A DNA stretch of 64,000 nucleotides from Frateuria flava (GTDB taxonomy: Bacteria; Pseudomonadota; Gammaproteobacteria; Xanthomonadales; Rhodanobacteraceae): the NCBI RefSeq assembly GCF_017837635.1, contig NZ_JAGJRS010000007.1, positions 78,711 through 142,710 on the forward strand, read 5' to 3'. The notes beneath the pieces were generated by a model. The model saw only the letters and a program-made list of their open reading frames with translations. It made no database searches and had not been told where the DNA came from. Shown one piece after another: positions 9,413 to 18,358 of this stretch. Each line of letters opens with the position of its first letter. The first letter of the stretch is position 1. The position numbers were made by a program, and so were the translations under genes.

Positions 9413-9892
9413 TCACAGGCCTGAATTGCCTAGCGTCTGCGGGGTCGACACCTCATTGAGCGCGAGCTTCTGTCGCTGGTAGTCGATCAGCAGCTGGTTG
9501 GCCTTGAGGTATTTCTTTTGCCTCAACGCATCCTGCATCAGCTGGGCGATTTCCTGATCGCTCTTGCCGCGCAGTGTCGTGTGATGCGAGCGCGCGGCGA
9601 GGTCGGGGTCGTAGGCGTCGGCGACCAGCCTGGCCCCCTCGGGCGACATGCCCATGCCTTGCCATGCCTCGGCGAGCTTGCCGCGCAGCTTGTCCAGGTC
9701 GGCCATGGCGTCCAGATAGCCCTGCTGCTGGGCCCGGGTCATCGACTTGATCCGGCTCTGCGCCTCCCGCGCGCGCAAATCCTCGAAGCTCTGCACGGGC
9801 CGGGCTTGCTGCGCCGGCTGCTGCGACTGCTGTTGTGCAAACGCGGCCGGGGCCGCCAAGATCCATGCGATGAGCAAAACCACAGGCTTCAT
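9413..9892 (-). CDS. Secreted periplasmic helical protein
   Basis: A 159-residue protein with a clear Sec signal peptide (MKPVVLLIAWILAAPAAFA, cleaved before QQQSQQ) and a GGGAGG ribosome site. The mature part is glutamine-rich and then helical and charged (EDLRAREAQSRIKSMTRAQ; LDKLRGKLAEAWQGMGM; LAARSHHTTLRGKSDQEIA). It is transcribed divergently from the beta-lactamase gene, sharing a 186-base intergenic region. It is not a LysR-type regulator, so it does not play the AmpR role. Function unknown. Confidence 0.7.
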   Translation of the reverse strand: MKPVVLLIAWILAAPAAFAQQQSQQPAQQARPVQSFEDLRAREAQSRIKSMTRAQQQGYLDAMADLDKLRGKLAEAWQGMGMSPEGARLVADAYDPDLAARSHHTTLRGKSDQEIAQLMQDALRQKKYLKANQLLIDYQRQKLALNEVSTPQTLGNSGL

Positions 9893-10078
9893 GACCCACC
9901 TCCCCAGGTTGGGCCGGCCAGGTGCGACCGGCGGTCGGAGTTCCCTGAATTTCGTTGCGCATCCTATACCCGTACGTGGCGCCCGCGGGCGCTGCCGCCC
10001 GCCAAATGCCCGCAGCCCGGCCGCGAACGAGCACACCGCACACGCAGCATCGGAACTCTTTTCCCGCAGGTAACCACC

Positions 10079-10945
10079 ATGAAGCGTCGAGACTTCCTCA
10101 AGGGCAGCCTGATGGGCGCCCTCCTTCCCGCGGCGCTGGCCCACGCCAGGCCGCACGCCGAGTCCCCCGCCGCGCGCCTCGCCGCACTGGAACAGCGCCA
10201 CGGCGGGCGGCTGGGTGTCAGCATCCTCGATACCGGCAACGGCCGTCGCGTGGCACACCGCGGCGACGAGCGGTTCCTGATGTGCAGCACGTTCAAGGTG
10301 CTGGCGGCGGCAGCCGTTCTGGCGCGGATCGACCGCGGCGAGGAGCAACCGGAACGGCGCATCACCTTCGGTCGCGACGCGCTGCTCGACTATGCACCGG
10401 TCACGCGCCTGCACGCCGGTCCGCCGGGGATGCGCGTGGATGCGCTGTGCGAGGCGGCGATCACCGTCAGCGACAACACCGCTGCCAATCTGCTGCTTGC
10501 TGCGCTCGGTGGCCCGCAGGCGGTGACCGCGTTCGTGCGTGGTCTGGGCGACAGCGTGACCCGGCTGGACCGCACCGAGCCGGATCTCAACCTCACCCAT
10601 CCCGGCGACCTGCGGGACACCACCACGCCCGCCGCCATGCTCGCCACCCTGCGGCGGCTGCTGCTCGGCGCGGGCCTGTCGGAACCATCGCGGACGCGTC
10701 TGCTGGGCTGGATGCGCGGCTGCCTGACCGGCAACGACAGGCTGCGCGCCGGCCTGCCTGATGGCTGGAGCGCGGGCGACAAGACCGGCAGCGGTGCGCA
10801 AGGCGAGAGCAACGACGTCGCCATCGTCTTCCCACCCGGGCGCGCACCCTTGCTGATTACGGCGTACTACGCCGCGCCCGACATCGACGCGGCGCAACGC
10901 AACGCCGTGCTGGCCGAGGTCGGCCGCATCGCCAGCGTGCTCTAG
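10079..10945 (+). CDS. Class A serine beta-lactamase, Tat-exported
   Basis: Hydrolyses beta-lactam rings in the periplasm through an acyl-serine intermediate. The 288-residue product has a twin-arginine signal (MKRRDFLKGSLMGALLPAALA) followed by all class A motifs: S-T-F-K with Ser at residue 70, S-D-N in VSDNTAANLLL, the omega-loop RTEPDLN carrying the general-base Glu, and K-T-G in DKTGSGAQGESND. A Cys precedes the active Ser (MCSTFK), as in L2- and CTX-M-type enzymes, but the residue after KTGS is Gly, so the C69-C238 bridge of KPC-type carbapenemases is absent. It is most like chromosomal L2-type enzymes of Xanthomonadales. No ampR-like gene is adjacent. The substrate range cannot be read from sequence. 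Confidence 0.93.
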   Translation: MKRRDFLKGSLMGALLPAALAHARPHAESPAARLAALEQRHGGRLGVSILDTGNGRRVAHRGDERFLMCSTFKVLAAAAVLARIDRGEEQPERRITFGRDALLDYAPVTRLHAGPPGMRVDALCEAAITVSDNTAANLLLAALGGPQAVTAFVRGLGDSVTRLDRTEPDLNLTHPGDLRDTTTPAAMLATLRRLLLGAGLSEPSRTRLLGWMRGCLTGNDRLRAGLPDGWSAGDKTGSGAQGESNDVAIVFPPGRAPLLITAYYAAPDIDAAQRNAVLAEVGRIASVL

Positions 10946-10969
10946 CCGCACGGCGCGCCTGCGCGGCGC

Positions 10970-11383
10970 TCAACGGCGGGGTGGCGCGCGCCCGATGTGT
11001 CCGGTGGGGCGGAAACGCAGCGCCGACCAATCCTCGTCGATGGCGACCTGGCGCACGCTGTCGAAGCCCCTGGCCCGAATCACGTCCCACCCGCTGTCGC
11101 GGTTGAACTCGCAGCGGTAGCGCCGCGAGCTGCCCTTCGGATAGGCGAACCACAGCACCGCATCGCCCTCGGTTTTGTCGGCGAGCAATGCCGAGATCGC
11201 ATCGAGCCCGCGCTGCGTGGTCACGAAGGCCAGCGCGAACGCCACGCTTGCTGCCCCGGCCGGATCGCGCAGCACGGTCATGCCCTCGAGCGCCTGCAGC
11301 GTCGGTTCGAAGCTGGCGGGCGCGTCGATTACCAGGATCGGGTCTTGGTCCTTGAGGTTCAGCTTGGCGAACACCGGCGGCAT
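10970..11383 (-). CDS. Conserved hypothetical protein
   Basis: A 137-residue soluble protein, MPPVFAKLNLKDQDPILVID..., with alternating beta/alpha patterning and an aromatic conserved-looking core (AVLWFAYPKGSSRRYRCEFN and AIDEDWSALRFRPTGHI). It starts 9 bases after the M14 peptidase stop and is probably co-transcribed with it. I know this type of sequence only as an uncharacterised family. It ends convergently 24 bases from the beta-lactamase stop. Confidence 0.75.
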   Translation of the reverse strand: MPPVFAKLNLKDQDPILVIDAPASFEPTLQALEGMTVLRDPAGAASVAFALAFVTTQRGLDAISALLADKTEGDAVLWFAYPKGSSRRYRCEFNRDSGWDVIRARGFDSVRQVAIDEDWSALRFRPTGHIGRAPPRR

Positions 11384-11392
11384 CGGTCCGGG

Positions 11393-12322
11393 TCAGCCGC
11401 GGCCTTCGTGCGCCAGCGCGAAATCGATGGCCGCGCGCACCGCGGCCACCTGGGCCTCGTTGCATTGCTCGGCCGTCGCGCGCGGGCTGTCCGGGTAGAC
11501 CTCGGTCGTGGTGGTGTAGGTGGCGTCGGTGATGCCGGCGCACAGACCAAGCTTCTTCAGCGGGTAGTTGATGACGCCCGGCGCCACCACCGCCGAGCCA
11601 ATGATTTCGCCGTTGGCGTCGGCTGGCGCGATGTGGGTGACCGCGGCCACTGCTGCGATCACCGCCTGCTGGAACGCCGGCTGCGGGTTTTCGGTGTCGC
11701 CCACCAGGTAGAAGCCATCGGGAATCTCACCGGGCTCGAACACCACACCGTCGCGTGCGGCCAGCGCCGGGCGGAACTCGGATTCGTCCGAATCGGTGGT
11801 TTCGTGCAGGTCGATGTGCACCCTCACGCGGTCGCGCAAGGGTTCGACCAGGCGCATGAGGGCCGCCGATTCCTGCGCGGGGCTGTCCGGACGGAACGAG
11901 CGGTTCGGATCGATCGCGTGTGCGTTCCAGCGATGGATGCGCTCGTAGGCCCACGGGCTCACGCACGGCACGATGAGCAAATTCGCCTTGCCTTCGTAGT
12001 CAGCCGCATGCCGATCGGCAAAGCGCAGCGCGCCATGCACGCCGCTGGTTTCATAGCCGTGCACGCCGCCGGTCACCAGCACGCAGGGAAGCTCCTCACG
12101 CCAGTGGCGCGTCCGGATCGCAAATAGCGGATAGCTGTCGGGCGCATAGTCCACGCGACCGTACTGCTCGACATCCAGCCGGGAACGCAGGCGATCGACC
12201 GCCGCCAGCACGTCGGTCTCGTAGCTGCGCTGGCGGCTCTGGTGCGACAGCCATGCCGCCACTTCCGCCGGGCCCCAGGGACTGCCGGGGGTGCCGATCG
12301 GGTAAGAGGCCGGGTTCGTCAT
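11393..12322 (-). CDS. M14 family zinc carboxypeptidase-like protein
   Basis: A 309-residue protein with the M14 layout: zinc ligands His and Glu in GGVHGYETSG (about residue 87-96), the substrate carboxylate-binding DPNRSF (about 138), the third zinc ligand His in VHIDLHETTD, and a probable catalytic Glu in TTTTEVYPDS near the C-terminus. There is no signal peptide, so it is probably cytoplasmic. Members remove C-terminal residues or act on amino-acid amides; the substrate is not predictable. It heads a two-gene operon with the 137-residue protein. Confidence 0.85.
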   Translation of the reverse strand: MTNPASYPIGTPGSPWGPAEVAAWLSHQSRQRSYETDVLAAVDRLRSRLDVEQYGRVDYAPDSYPLFAIRTRHWREELPCVLVTGGVHGYETSGVHGALRFADRHAADYEGKANLLIVPCVSPWAYERIHRWNAHAIDPNRSFRPDSPAQESAALMRLVEPLRDRVRVHIDLHETTDSDESEFRPALAARDGVVFEPGEIPDGFYLVGDTENPQPAFQQAVIAAVAAVTHIAPADANGEIIGSAVVAPGVINYPLKKLGLCAGITDATYTTTTEVYPDSPRATAEQCNEAQVAAVRAAIDFALAHEGRG

Positions 12323-12510
12323 CGTCTCGCTCGCTCTGGCGTCGGGAAGCCAAACACTCTAGCACCGGGCGCGAAGACGCCCGGCAGCCGCCGGGTGCCT
12401 GCACAGCGTGGCAATGCACCTTGCCTTGACACGCCCATGGTCGGCTGGCGACCTTCCGTTAACCGCCCAGCCGCTAGCGTCGGATGCAGACCCACCACCG
12501 GAGCCGCGCC

Positions 12511-12669
12511 ATGTCCCAGGGCGACAAGTCTTCCTACACCGACAAGCAGAAGCGTCAGGCCCAGCACATCGAGGAAAGCGAGAAGAAGGAGGGCAAATCG
12601 CAGGACACCGCCGAGCGCATCGCCTGGGCCACGGTGAACAAGCAGGATGGCGGCGGCAAGAAGTCCTGA
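12511..12669 (+). CDS. Small lysine-rich protein of the plasmid-stabilisation-like family
   Basis: A 52-residue protein starting MSQGDKSSYTDKQKRQA with GGAG about 9 bases before the ATG. It matches the compact family often annotated as plasmid stabilisation protein, with the conserved pattern SYTDKQKRQAQHIEE, then RIAWATVNKQDGGGKKS at the C-terminus. Despite that label, such genes are usually chromosomal and stress-associated, and there is no toxin or partition gene nearby. Confidence 0.8.
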   Translation: MSQGDKSSYTDKQKRQAQHIEESEKKEGKSQDTAERIAWATVNKQDGGGKKS

Positions 12670-12978
12670 CCGCTGATCCCGAGCGTCGCGGGCTGCGCTG
12701 CCAGGGCGCTTCACGGCGTCGGGGCCTGGCGACGAAAAGCATCTGGAACGCAGCAGGTAAGCGCGAGGTTCGGCGCCGCGGGTACCCGCCTGCCGAGAAC
12801 CCGCACTTACCGCTACCGAAAATGAACATGAGGGCGGCCAGCACGCGCTGGAATCGCGCCCCTGCGAGCGTCCATCCGGACGTCATCGTCCCTGTTTCCC
12901 GGCTCGCGCGTCGCGCCGCTTCCGCGCAACGGAAGCGGCGCGATCGCGAGGCGGCGCGAAACGCCGCCCCGGCGAACC
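12670..12978. terminator. Convergent intergenic region with two strong hairpins
   Basis: The 309 bases between two convergent genes contain no credible gene. Two hairpins lie near the skp-like stop: a perfect 14-base stem at 12911-12924/12930-12943 (TCGCGCCGCTTCCG arms, 5-base loop) and GGCGGCG/CGCCGCC at 12950-12968. They lack a T-run, so they may be Rho-assisted terminators or mRNA 3'-end stabilisers. Confidence 0.55.
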
Positions 12979-13572
12979 TTACTTGCCTGCGTTGGCGGGC
13001 AGCGGTTCCAGGTTGAAGCTGATCGTGGTGATCTTGCCGTCCAGGCCCTGCACGACGCCCGGGGTCAGGTCGTTGGTGGTGTTGCCGCCCAGCACCGAAT
13101 CGCGGTCCAGCAGCAACCCGCATTTGTGGCTCTTGTAGACGCTGGCGACGATCGGCTCGGCCTCCTGGCCGATACGCTGCATGGCCTTGGCGCGGGTGAG
13201 CTGGATGCGCTGGTCGAGTTCGCCCGCCTGGCCCCGGAACGTCTGCATGCGCTGTTGCAGCGCTTCGCCCTGCTGCTTGCGATCAGCCTCGCTCAGCGAG
13301 GGCGCCTTCTGCTGGAACGCCTTCAGGTCGGTATCGAGCGGCTTGCGCTGGTTCTCCAGCTGGGTACGCGCCTGTTCGGCCAACTGGCCCAGCCGCTGGC
13401 TCGCCGCCTGGCCCACCTTGGACTGGGCGAACACCGCCTCGCGCGAAAGCATGCACACCCCCGGCACGGGGTTGCCGCCGAGGTCGGCAGCCTGGACGGA
13501 AGACACGGGAAGGACGGAGAAGCCGGCGGCGGCGACCAGCGAGGCGGCAAGGAACGAACGAGCGAGGTTCAT
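12979..13572 (-). CDS. Skp/OmpH-family periplasmic chaperone
   Basis: A periplasmic protein related to Skp, which holds unfolded outer-membrane proteins. The chosen ATG at 13572 gives a good Sec signal (MNLARSFLAASLVAAAG... ending SVQA). The mature part has the Skp pattern: a beta segment near the start (GVCMLSREAVFAQSKVGQ), then a long charged coiled coil (about residues 60-130, LGQLAEQARTQLENQRKPL...), then a returning beta segment (GLLLDRDSVLGGN). 197 residues. It is not next to bamA/lpxD as canonical skp is, so it is probably a paralogue. The ribosome site is weak. Confidence 0.75.
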   Translation of the reverse strand: MNLARSFLAASLVAAAGFSVLPVSSVQAADLGGNPVPGVCMLSREAVFAQSKVGQAASQRLGQLAEQARTQLENQRKPLDTDLKAFQQKAPSLSEADRKQQGEALQQRMQTFRGQAGELDQRIQLTRAKAMQRIGQEAEPIVASVYKSHKCGLLLDRDSVLGGNTTNDLTPGVVQGLDGKITTISFNLEPLPANAGK

Positions 13573-14186
13573 GGAGAGGTCCAGTGTTGGGTACATGGTC
13601 CGTTGACCCGCAAGGGACACGGCGGTTCCCTAGCATAGCGCTCACGGGCGACCCCGAATCGTCGAACGGCCCGGAACGCCGGGCGTTGCCACCCCCGCGG
13701 TGCCATCGGTGCGGCATCCGGGCCGCACATCGTTCGGCGGGCAGGTCGCACCGCTTCCACACATGCGCTGCCTGCGCCCATCGCATTCCCTTTTGCCTCG
13801 GCGTTCCGCTACGCCGGTGCAGCGCCGGGTCGACACGGGGCACGCACCGAAAACACCGATGCCTTTGCATGGAGGCGGCGCGCAGCCAGCGACCGCAGCA
13901 CGGGGCGGCTCGCTGCCCGTCGCCCGCATTGCCGGGTGCCATCGTGCTTGGATGTGCTCTTCGCAAACACCGTGGCAACCTCGCTCGCCGATGAGAGCCC
14001 TGACGATGGGCAGGCCGCCATCGAAAGCCTGCAGCGGTGAGTCGCCGGCATCGATGCCGTGCCTGGCTCCCCAGGGAAATCCGCGGACGCCCGCGACGCC
14101 ATACACCCTGCCCCATGCCGTCGCCTACGCGCGCGGCGATTTGCGGCCAACGGGCCGCGCGGGGCGACCACCTCAGCGAGGTTGCG
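13573..14186. other. 614-base intergenic region, no gene recognised
   Basis: Lies between the divergent skp-like and SEC-C genes. Several open frames cross it on both strands but none has a ribosome site, plausible composition, or family resemblance. It must hold the promoters of both flanking genes; I cannot place them reliably. Confidence 0.4.
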
Positions 14187-14801
14187 ATGTACACGACCAC
14201 GACACCCGTGCGGATCGACGCCCCGGTACGACGGTTGATCGACACCGTCACACCCGGCGGGCACGCCCGCTACCTGCGGGTGCAGCCCGAACCCGGCGCT
14301 ACGGTCAACGGCTGCTTCTCCAATGTCTGCGCCAAGGCCGCGCGCGATGGCGGCCGCCGGTTGTGCGGCTGGCAACTGTGGGAGTGGCCGGGCGTGCTGG
14401 TCGAGGCGGAGTTCCATGCCGTCTGGCTGTCGCCCGCGGGCGAGATGGTGGAAATCACCCCCAAGCCGCATGGCGAAGGCACCATCCTCTTCGTGCCCGA
14501 CGAACGCCGCGCCTACCGCGGCGAGGTCGTCGACAACGTGCGCATTGCCCTGCACGAGGACCAGCTCGTGCAGCACTTCATCCGTGTGTCCAGGGCGATC
14601 GTGCAGGTGATGACGCGCAACGGACCACCCGCCGCACAGGCGCACATTCCCGCCGAACAGATCGCGCCGCTGCGGCGGGTCCAGCAGTTTCTCGGGCATG
14701 CGATCGACGCGCAGCTGCGCGAACACGATCCGTGCCCGTGCGGCAGCGGGCTGCGCTACCGGCAATGCCACGGACACGAACTGGAACTGGCCCTGGCCTG
14801 A
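14187..14801 (+). CDS. SEC-C zinc-motif protein
   Basis: A 204-residue protein starting MYTTTTPVRIDAPVRRLIDT with a GCGAGG site upstream. The C-terminus carries a complete SEC-C metal-binding motif, DPCPCGSGLRYRQCHG (C-x-C-x8-C-H), which binds zinc in SecA and many stand-alone proteins. The N-terminal 170 residues are a mixed alpha/beta region (GCFSNVCAKAARDGGRRLCG; VEAEFHAVWLSPAGEMVEIT) I do not recognise. Probably cytoplasmic; the role may be protein or nucleic-acid interaction. Confidence 0.8.
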   Translation: MYTTTTPVRIDAPVRRLIDTVTPGGHARYLRVQPEPGATVNGCFSNVCAKAARDGGRRLCGWQLWEWPGVLVEAEFHAVWLSPAGEMVEITPKPHGEGTILFVPDERRAYRGEVVDNVRIALHEDQLVQHFIRVSRAIVQVMTRNGPPAAQAHIPAEQIAPLRRVQQFLGHAIDAQLREHDPCPCGSGLRYRQCHGHELELALA

Positions 14802-14900
14802 CGCCGCCTCGCCCACGACCAGGGCCGGTCTTTTTACCGGACCGCGCGACCACTATGCTCGCGCGGACGGCGCGGGGGCGCCGACTTCAGGGGGATCACC

Positions 14901-15797
14901 ATGACGACTCGTTCCAATGGGCCGGCGGCCGGCTTCGGCTGGCTGGCGCGCGGCATCGACGTGGCGCGACGCCACCCGCGACCGATGCTGGGAGGTGCCG
15001 CCCTGTTGCTGGTGGCCTGTTTGCTGCCTTCGCTGGTCACGCTGCCGTTCCAGATGCATGCCATGCAGCCCGGCGCGCAACCCAGCCCGGCCCTGTTCGG
15101 CGGCCTGATGTTGGTCTCGATGCTGATGGCCCTGCTGGTGGTACCGCTCTATGCCGGTTACCTGCAGGTGATCGATGCCGCCGAGCGCGGACAGCGTGCC
15201 CGCGCGCGCGACATCTTCAAGCCGTACACGCAGGGCCAGGCATGGCGACTGATCGGCTATGCGCTGCTGCTGACGGTGATCTTCGTCGCGCTGGTGGCCG
15301 TGGTGCTGATGGCCGCCGGCGGCGGGCTTGCGGGCTGGTACATGCAGGCGGTGGCCGCCCAGGCCAACCACGTGCCGCCACCGGGCCTGCCGGCCGGCTT
15401 CATGACCGCCTTCGCGCTGCTCAGCGCGCTCTGGCTGTTCATGACGGGCTTCTACGCGATCAGCCTGGGCCAGGTATCGCTGGGCAACCGCGGCGTGTTC
15501 GCCGCCATCGGCGACGGCGTGGTGGGAGCGCTGAAGAACGCGCTGCCGCTGCTGGTGTTCGCCCTGAGCCTGTTGCTGGTGTGGCTCGTGGCGACCATCG
15601 CCATCGTGCTGCTGGTGCTGGTGGTGACCCTGCTCGCGAAGCTTGTCGGGATGTGGCTGGTGTTCGTGCTGGCGATACCGCTCTACATCGCGCTGGCGCT
15701 GGCGATCTACGCGGTGATGTTCGGCGTGATGTACCACCTGTGGCGCGACGTGTGCGGCCACGCCACGCCGCCGGCCATGGCGACGGCCGCGATCTGA
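14901..15797 (+). CDS. BPSS1780-like multi-pass membrane protein
   Basis: A 298-residue inner-membrane protein. The N-terminal GFGWLARGIDVARRHPRPML leads into about six hydrophobic helices (approximately residues 28-50, 66-88, 112-140, 165-190, 215-250, 255-285), with a soluble loop after helix 2 containing AAERGQRARARDIF. This layout matches the uncharacterised BPSS1780 family. A strong terminator follows 25 bases after the stop. Function unknown. Confidence 0.78.
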   Translation: MTTRSNGPAAGFGWLARGIDVARRHPRPMLGGAALLLVACLLPSLVTLPFQMHAMQPGAQPSPALFGGLMLVSMLMALLVVPLYAGYLQVIDAAERGQRARARDIFKPYTQGQAWRLIGYALLLTVIFVALVAVVLMAAGGGLAGWYMQAVAAQANHVPPPGLPAGFMTAFALLSALWLFMTGFYAISLGQVSLGNRGVFAAIGDGVVGALKNALPLLVFALSLLLVWLVATIAIVLLVLVVTLLAKLVGMWLVFVLAIPLYIALALAIYAVMFGVMYHLWRDVCGHATPPAMATAAI

Positions 15798-15822
15798 CGC
15801 ACCGGTCGCTGCAATCAGAAAG

Positions 15823-15848
15823 AAGGCGGCCACTGGCCGCCTTTTTTT
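15823..15848 (+). terminator. Rho-independent terminator
   Basis: Perfect 9-base stem AAGGCGGCC/GGCCGCCTT with loop ACT, followed by a T-run. It ends the BPSS1780-like gene and lies 20 bases from the convergent DUF3465 stop; the A-rich left flank may let it serve both genes. Confidence 0.9.
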
Positions 15849-15867
15849 GAACCCTCCGCACAAAGCG

Positions 15868-16284
15868 CTACTGGAACGTCTCGCCATCGTGCTTGAGCCA
15901 CCCCGCGGCGTGGCGGCCAGCCGGATCGCGATGCGTCCAATGCACCACGCCGCCTTTGGGGTTGGACTGGTATTCACCGTAATACTCGACCGTGTCGCCC
16001 ACCTCCAGCCCGGTCACCCGGGGCGCCAGATCGATGTTGTGCGCCACAAGCAACGTCTGGCCCGAAGGCAGCCGCAGGATGAAGCGCTGATGCCGGCTGC
16101 CCTGCGCGTCGTCGGGAAGGATGCGCGTGACGATGCCGCTTCCACGCACCTGCGTGTCGTCGGCCGCCGCATCCAGCCGCGCCTCGGACACCGGCATATC
16201 GCGGCTCGGCATCCGACTGTCGAAACGCTCGTAGCCGGCGATCGCGACCGCCACTAGCGCCAGCACGCCCAGCCATTTCTTCAT
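15868..16284 (-). CDS. DUF3465 family exported protein
   Basis: A 138-residue protein with an N-terminal signal or anchor (MKKWLGVLALVAVAIAGYE) and a compact DUF3465 domain with its conserved segments: GSGIVTRILPDD, GSRHQRFILRLPSGQTLLVA, NIDLAPRV, and the C-terminal KGGVVHWTHRDPAGRHAAGW. The fold is OB-like in related families. Function is unknown; location is probably periplasmic. A GGGGAG ribosome site precedes the ATG. Confidence 0.88.
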   Translation of the reverse strand: MKKWLGVLALVAVAIAGYERFDSRMPSRDMPVSEARLDAAADDTQVRGSGIVTRILPDDAQGSRHQRFILRLPSGQTLLVAHNIDLAPRVTGLEVGDTVEYYGEYQSNPKGGVVHWTHRDPAGRHAAGWLKHDGETFQ

Positions 16285-16423
16285 CGACGCTGCTCCCCGC
16301 TGTTGATTGAAACCGGCCCTACCGGGAGGGCGTGCGCTCGCCGGCCTGCGCCAGGACGGATGACCGTACCGCGTCGCTCGGGCTCAAGCAGGCCATGCCC
16401 TAGGACTTCAGCGGTGCGCCACC

Positions 16424-17653
16424 TCAATGCTCGGCACGACCCTCGTCCGCATGCAGGTCCAGTGAACTGGCGCCGGTGTTCACCATCGGCACGAAGTTGT
16501 CGTCCGGGGTCACTTCGCGCTTGCGGTGGACGAAGCGATAGAACGCATAAGCGGCCAGCGTTCCATCCAGGATCGCGAACCAGACGAACAGCAGCTTCGG
16601 CCCGAGCAGGCTCATCAGCGTGCCGGCCAGCAATGGCCCGAGCGCCGAGCCGATGCCGTTGACCAGCAACACCGTGCTCGACGCCGTCAGCAACTCGTCA
16701 CGGTGGACGTAGTCGACCAGGTGCGCCACGGCGATCGGATACAAGGTCAGGCTCATGCCGCCGAAAGTGAAGATCACGACCATCGCCGCCGCGCCGCCGG
16801 GGTTGGACAGCAACAGGTTGGTCAGCGCCGCCAGCCCGGCCACCGCACTGATCAGCGAGAGCGCCAGGCGCCGGTCGATGCGATCGGAAAACCGGCCCAG
16901 CGGCCATTGCAGCACCACGCCACCGGCGATGCCTACGCTCACGTAGGTGCCGATGCCACCGGGATCCAGGCCGCGGGCCGCGGCGTACACCGGCAACAAA
17001 CCCCAGAATGCGCCCAGCGCCAGGCCCGACAGGAGCGCACTGACCAGCGCGGTGGGCGCCAGCCGGAACAGGTGCACGATCCGCACCCGGGGCACCGAAC
17101 GAATGTGCGGTTGCGTCTGGCGGCTGGTCACCACCGGCAGGCTGGCGGCACAGAACAGGATGGCCACCACGCAGAACAGCACGAACCCGTCGCCCTGGAT
17201 GCGCAGCAGCTGCTGCGCCGCGGCGCTCGCGCCCAGGTTCACCATCATGTAGACCGCGAAGACCGAGCTGCGATGCGCCGGCTCGGCCGAGGCGTTCAAC
17301 CAGCTCTCGATGATCGCGTACAGGCCCACCAGCAACAGCCCCTGCAACACGCGCAGCACGAGCCACACGTGGTAGGCCGGATCGAGCGCCTGCACCAGCA
17401 CCACCAGCGTCACCAGCGCCGTGCAGAACGCGAACGTGCGGATGTGGCCGATGCGGTGGGTGAGCCGCGGGACCGTATAGGTACCGACCAGGAACCCGGC
17501 GTAGTAGGCCGACGTCAGGATGCCGATCATCGCCACCGAAAAGCCGAGCGTGCGTCCCTCCAGCGCGATGTGCGAATGGAGCAACCCGACGCCCATCAGC
17601 AGGAACACGGTACTCAACAGCAGCGGCGTCGAGGAGCGAAGGCTGGTCAGCAT
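16424..17653 (-). CDS. Major facilitator superfamily transporter
   Basis: A 409-residue inner-membrane transporter with about 12 hydrophobic helices in two halves. Characteristic pieces are ILTSAYYAGFLVGTYTVPRL followed by HRIGHIRTF (MFS motif A region), and GRFSDRIDRRLALSL in the second half. It resembles the YcaD subgroup, whose substrates are unknown. I chose the start MLTSLRSSTPLLL at 17653; upstream ATGs at 17683 and 17728 would only add arginine-rich residues. Confidence 0.85.
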   Translation of the reverse strand: MLTSLRSSTPLLLSTVFLLMGVGLLHSHIALEGRTLGFSVAMIGILTSAYYAGFLVGTYTVPRLTHRIGHIRTFAFCTALVTLVVLVQALDPAYHVWLVLRVLQGLLLVGLYAIIESWLNASAEPAHRSSVFAVYMMVNLGASAAAQQLLRIQGDGFVLFCVVAILFCAASLPVVTSRQTQPHIRSVPRVRIVHLFRLAPTALVSALLSGLALGAFWGLLPVYAAARGLDPGGIGTYVSVGIAGGVVLQWPLGRFSDRIDRRLALSLISAVAGLAALTNLLLSNPGGAAAMVVIFTFGGMSLTLYPIAVAHLVDYVHRDELLTASSTVLLVNGIGSALGPLLAGTLMSLLGPKLLFVWFAILDGTLAAYAFYRFVHRKREVTPDDNFVPMVNTGASSLDLHADEGRAEH

Positions 17654-17815
17654 GGGTGCACGGCAAGGGGATCGAGCAGGCATCCTACTGCCCCGGCCGG
17701 CCGGACTCCGTGATGGACCCCGTGGCAAGCCGGGTCAGCGGCGGCCACCGGATGGCTGCCCCAGCGAACCATGCCGCAACGGGCATGGACAGCCACGTTC
17801 CTTCACCGGCCCGAC

Positions 17816-18358
17816 TCAGGCCGCCGACCACTCCGGGATCAACGCCGACAGGTCGGTGACGCCGATGGCCACGCCGCACTGGCTGAAGAGCGTGGTGACC
17901 TGACCGCGGTGGTGCGTCTGGTGATTGAAGACGTGGCGCAGCACCAGCCCCGCCTCCCGCGTGAAGGACTCGCCCGCGCTGTTCACGTAACGCATCGGCC
18001 GGGCATATGTGGCCTCGGTGGCTTCCTGGGTGAACGACACAAGCAGGCCGTCCATCGTCTCGCGGTCGCCGCGCAGTCGCGCAAAGTCCGGAAACGTGAT
18101 GCCACGGACCAGCGCCGGCAAGGGTGCGTGCCGGAGCGGCTGAAGTGACGCGAGCTCGGGGAAGCTCGCGGCAAAGCGGCTCAACCAGTGCGCGTCCGCG
18201 GCCAGGATGTGGTCGAGCGTGGCAAGGATCGAACCGAAGAAAGCACCGCGGTCGGCGCGCAACGCCGCCTCGTCCAGCGACGCCGCGGCCGTGTACAGCC
18301 GCTCGTTCATCCACTGGTTGTAGCGGGCCATCAGTTGGAAATCGCGTGCAAGTGACAT
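17816..18358 (-). CDS. DinB-family putative metalloenzyme
   Basis: A 180-residue four-helix-bundle protein. Start MSLARDFQLMARYNQWMNER and the DinB metal-ligand pattern are visible: His in ATLDHILAADAHWL (about residue 50) and the HHRGQ of NHQTHHRGQVTTL (about 140). DinB/YfiT proteins include thiol transferases (bacillithiol, mycothiol) and enzymes of unknown activity; which reaction this one performs cannot be read. The longer open frame to 18742 is not protein-like. Confidence 0.87.
   Translation of the reverse strand: MSLARDFQLMARYNQWMNERLYTAAASLDEAALRADRGAFFGSILATLDHILAADAHWLSRFAASFPELASLQPLRHAPLPALVRGITFPDFARLRGDRETMDGLLVSFTQEATEATYARPMRYVNSAGESFTREAGLVLRHVFNHQTHHRGQVTTLFSQCGVAIGVTDLSALIPEWSAA

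Noticed and set aside
10079..10945. KPC-type carbapenemase
   Set aside because: The Cys before the active Ser is present but the partner Cys after KTG is missing; substrate range cannot be inferred.
13699..15850. 716-codon open frame crossing the SEC-C and BPSS1780-like genes
   Set aside because: Off-frame shadow; Arg/Ala-rich with no domains, and it overlaps two recognised genes.
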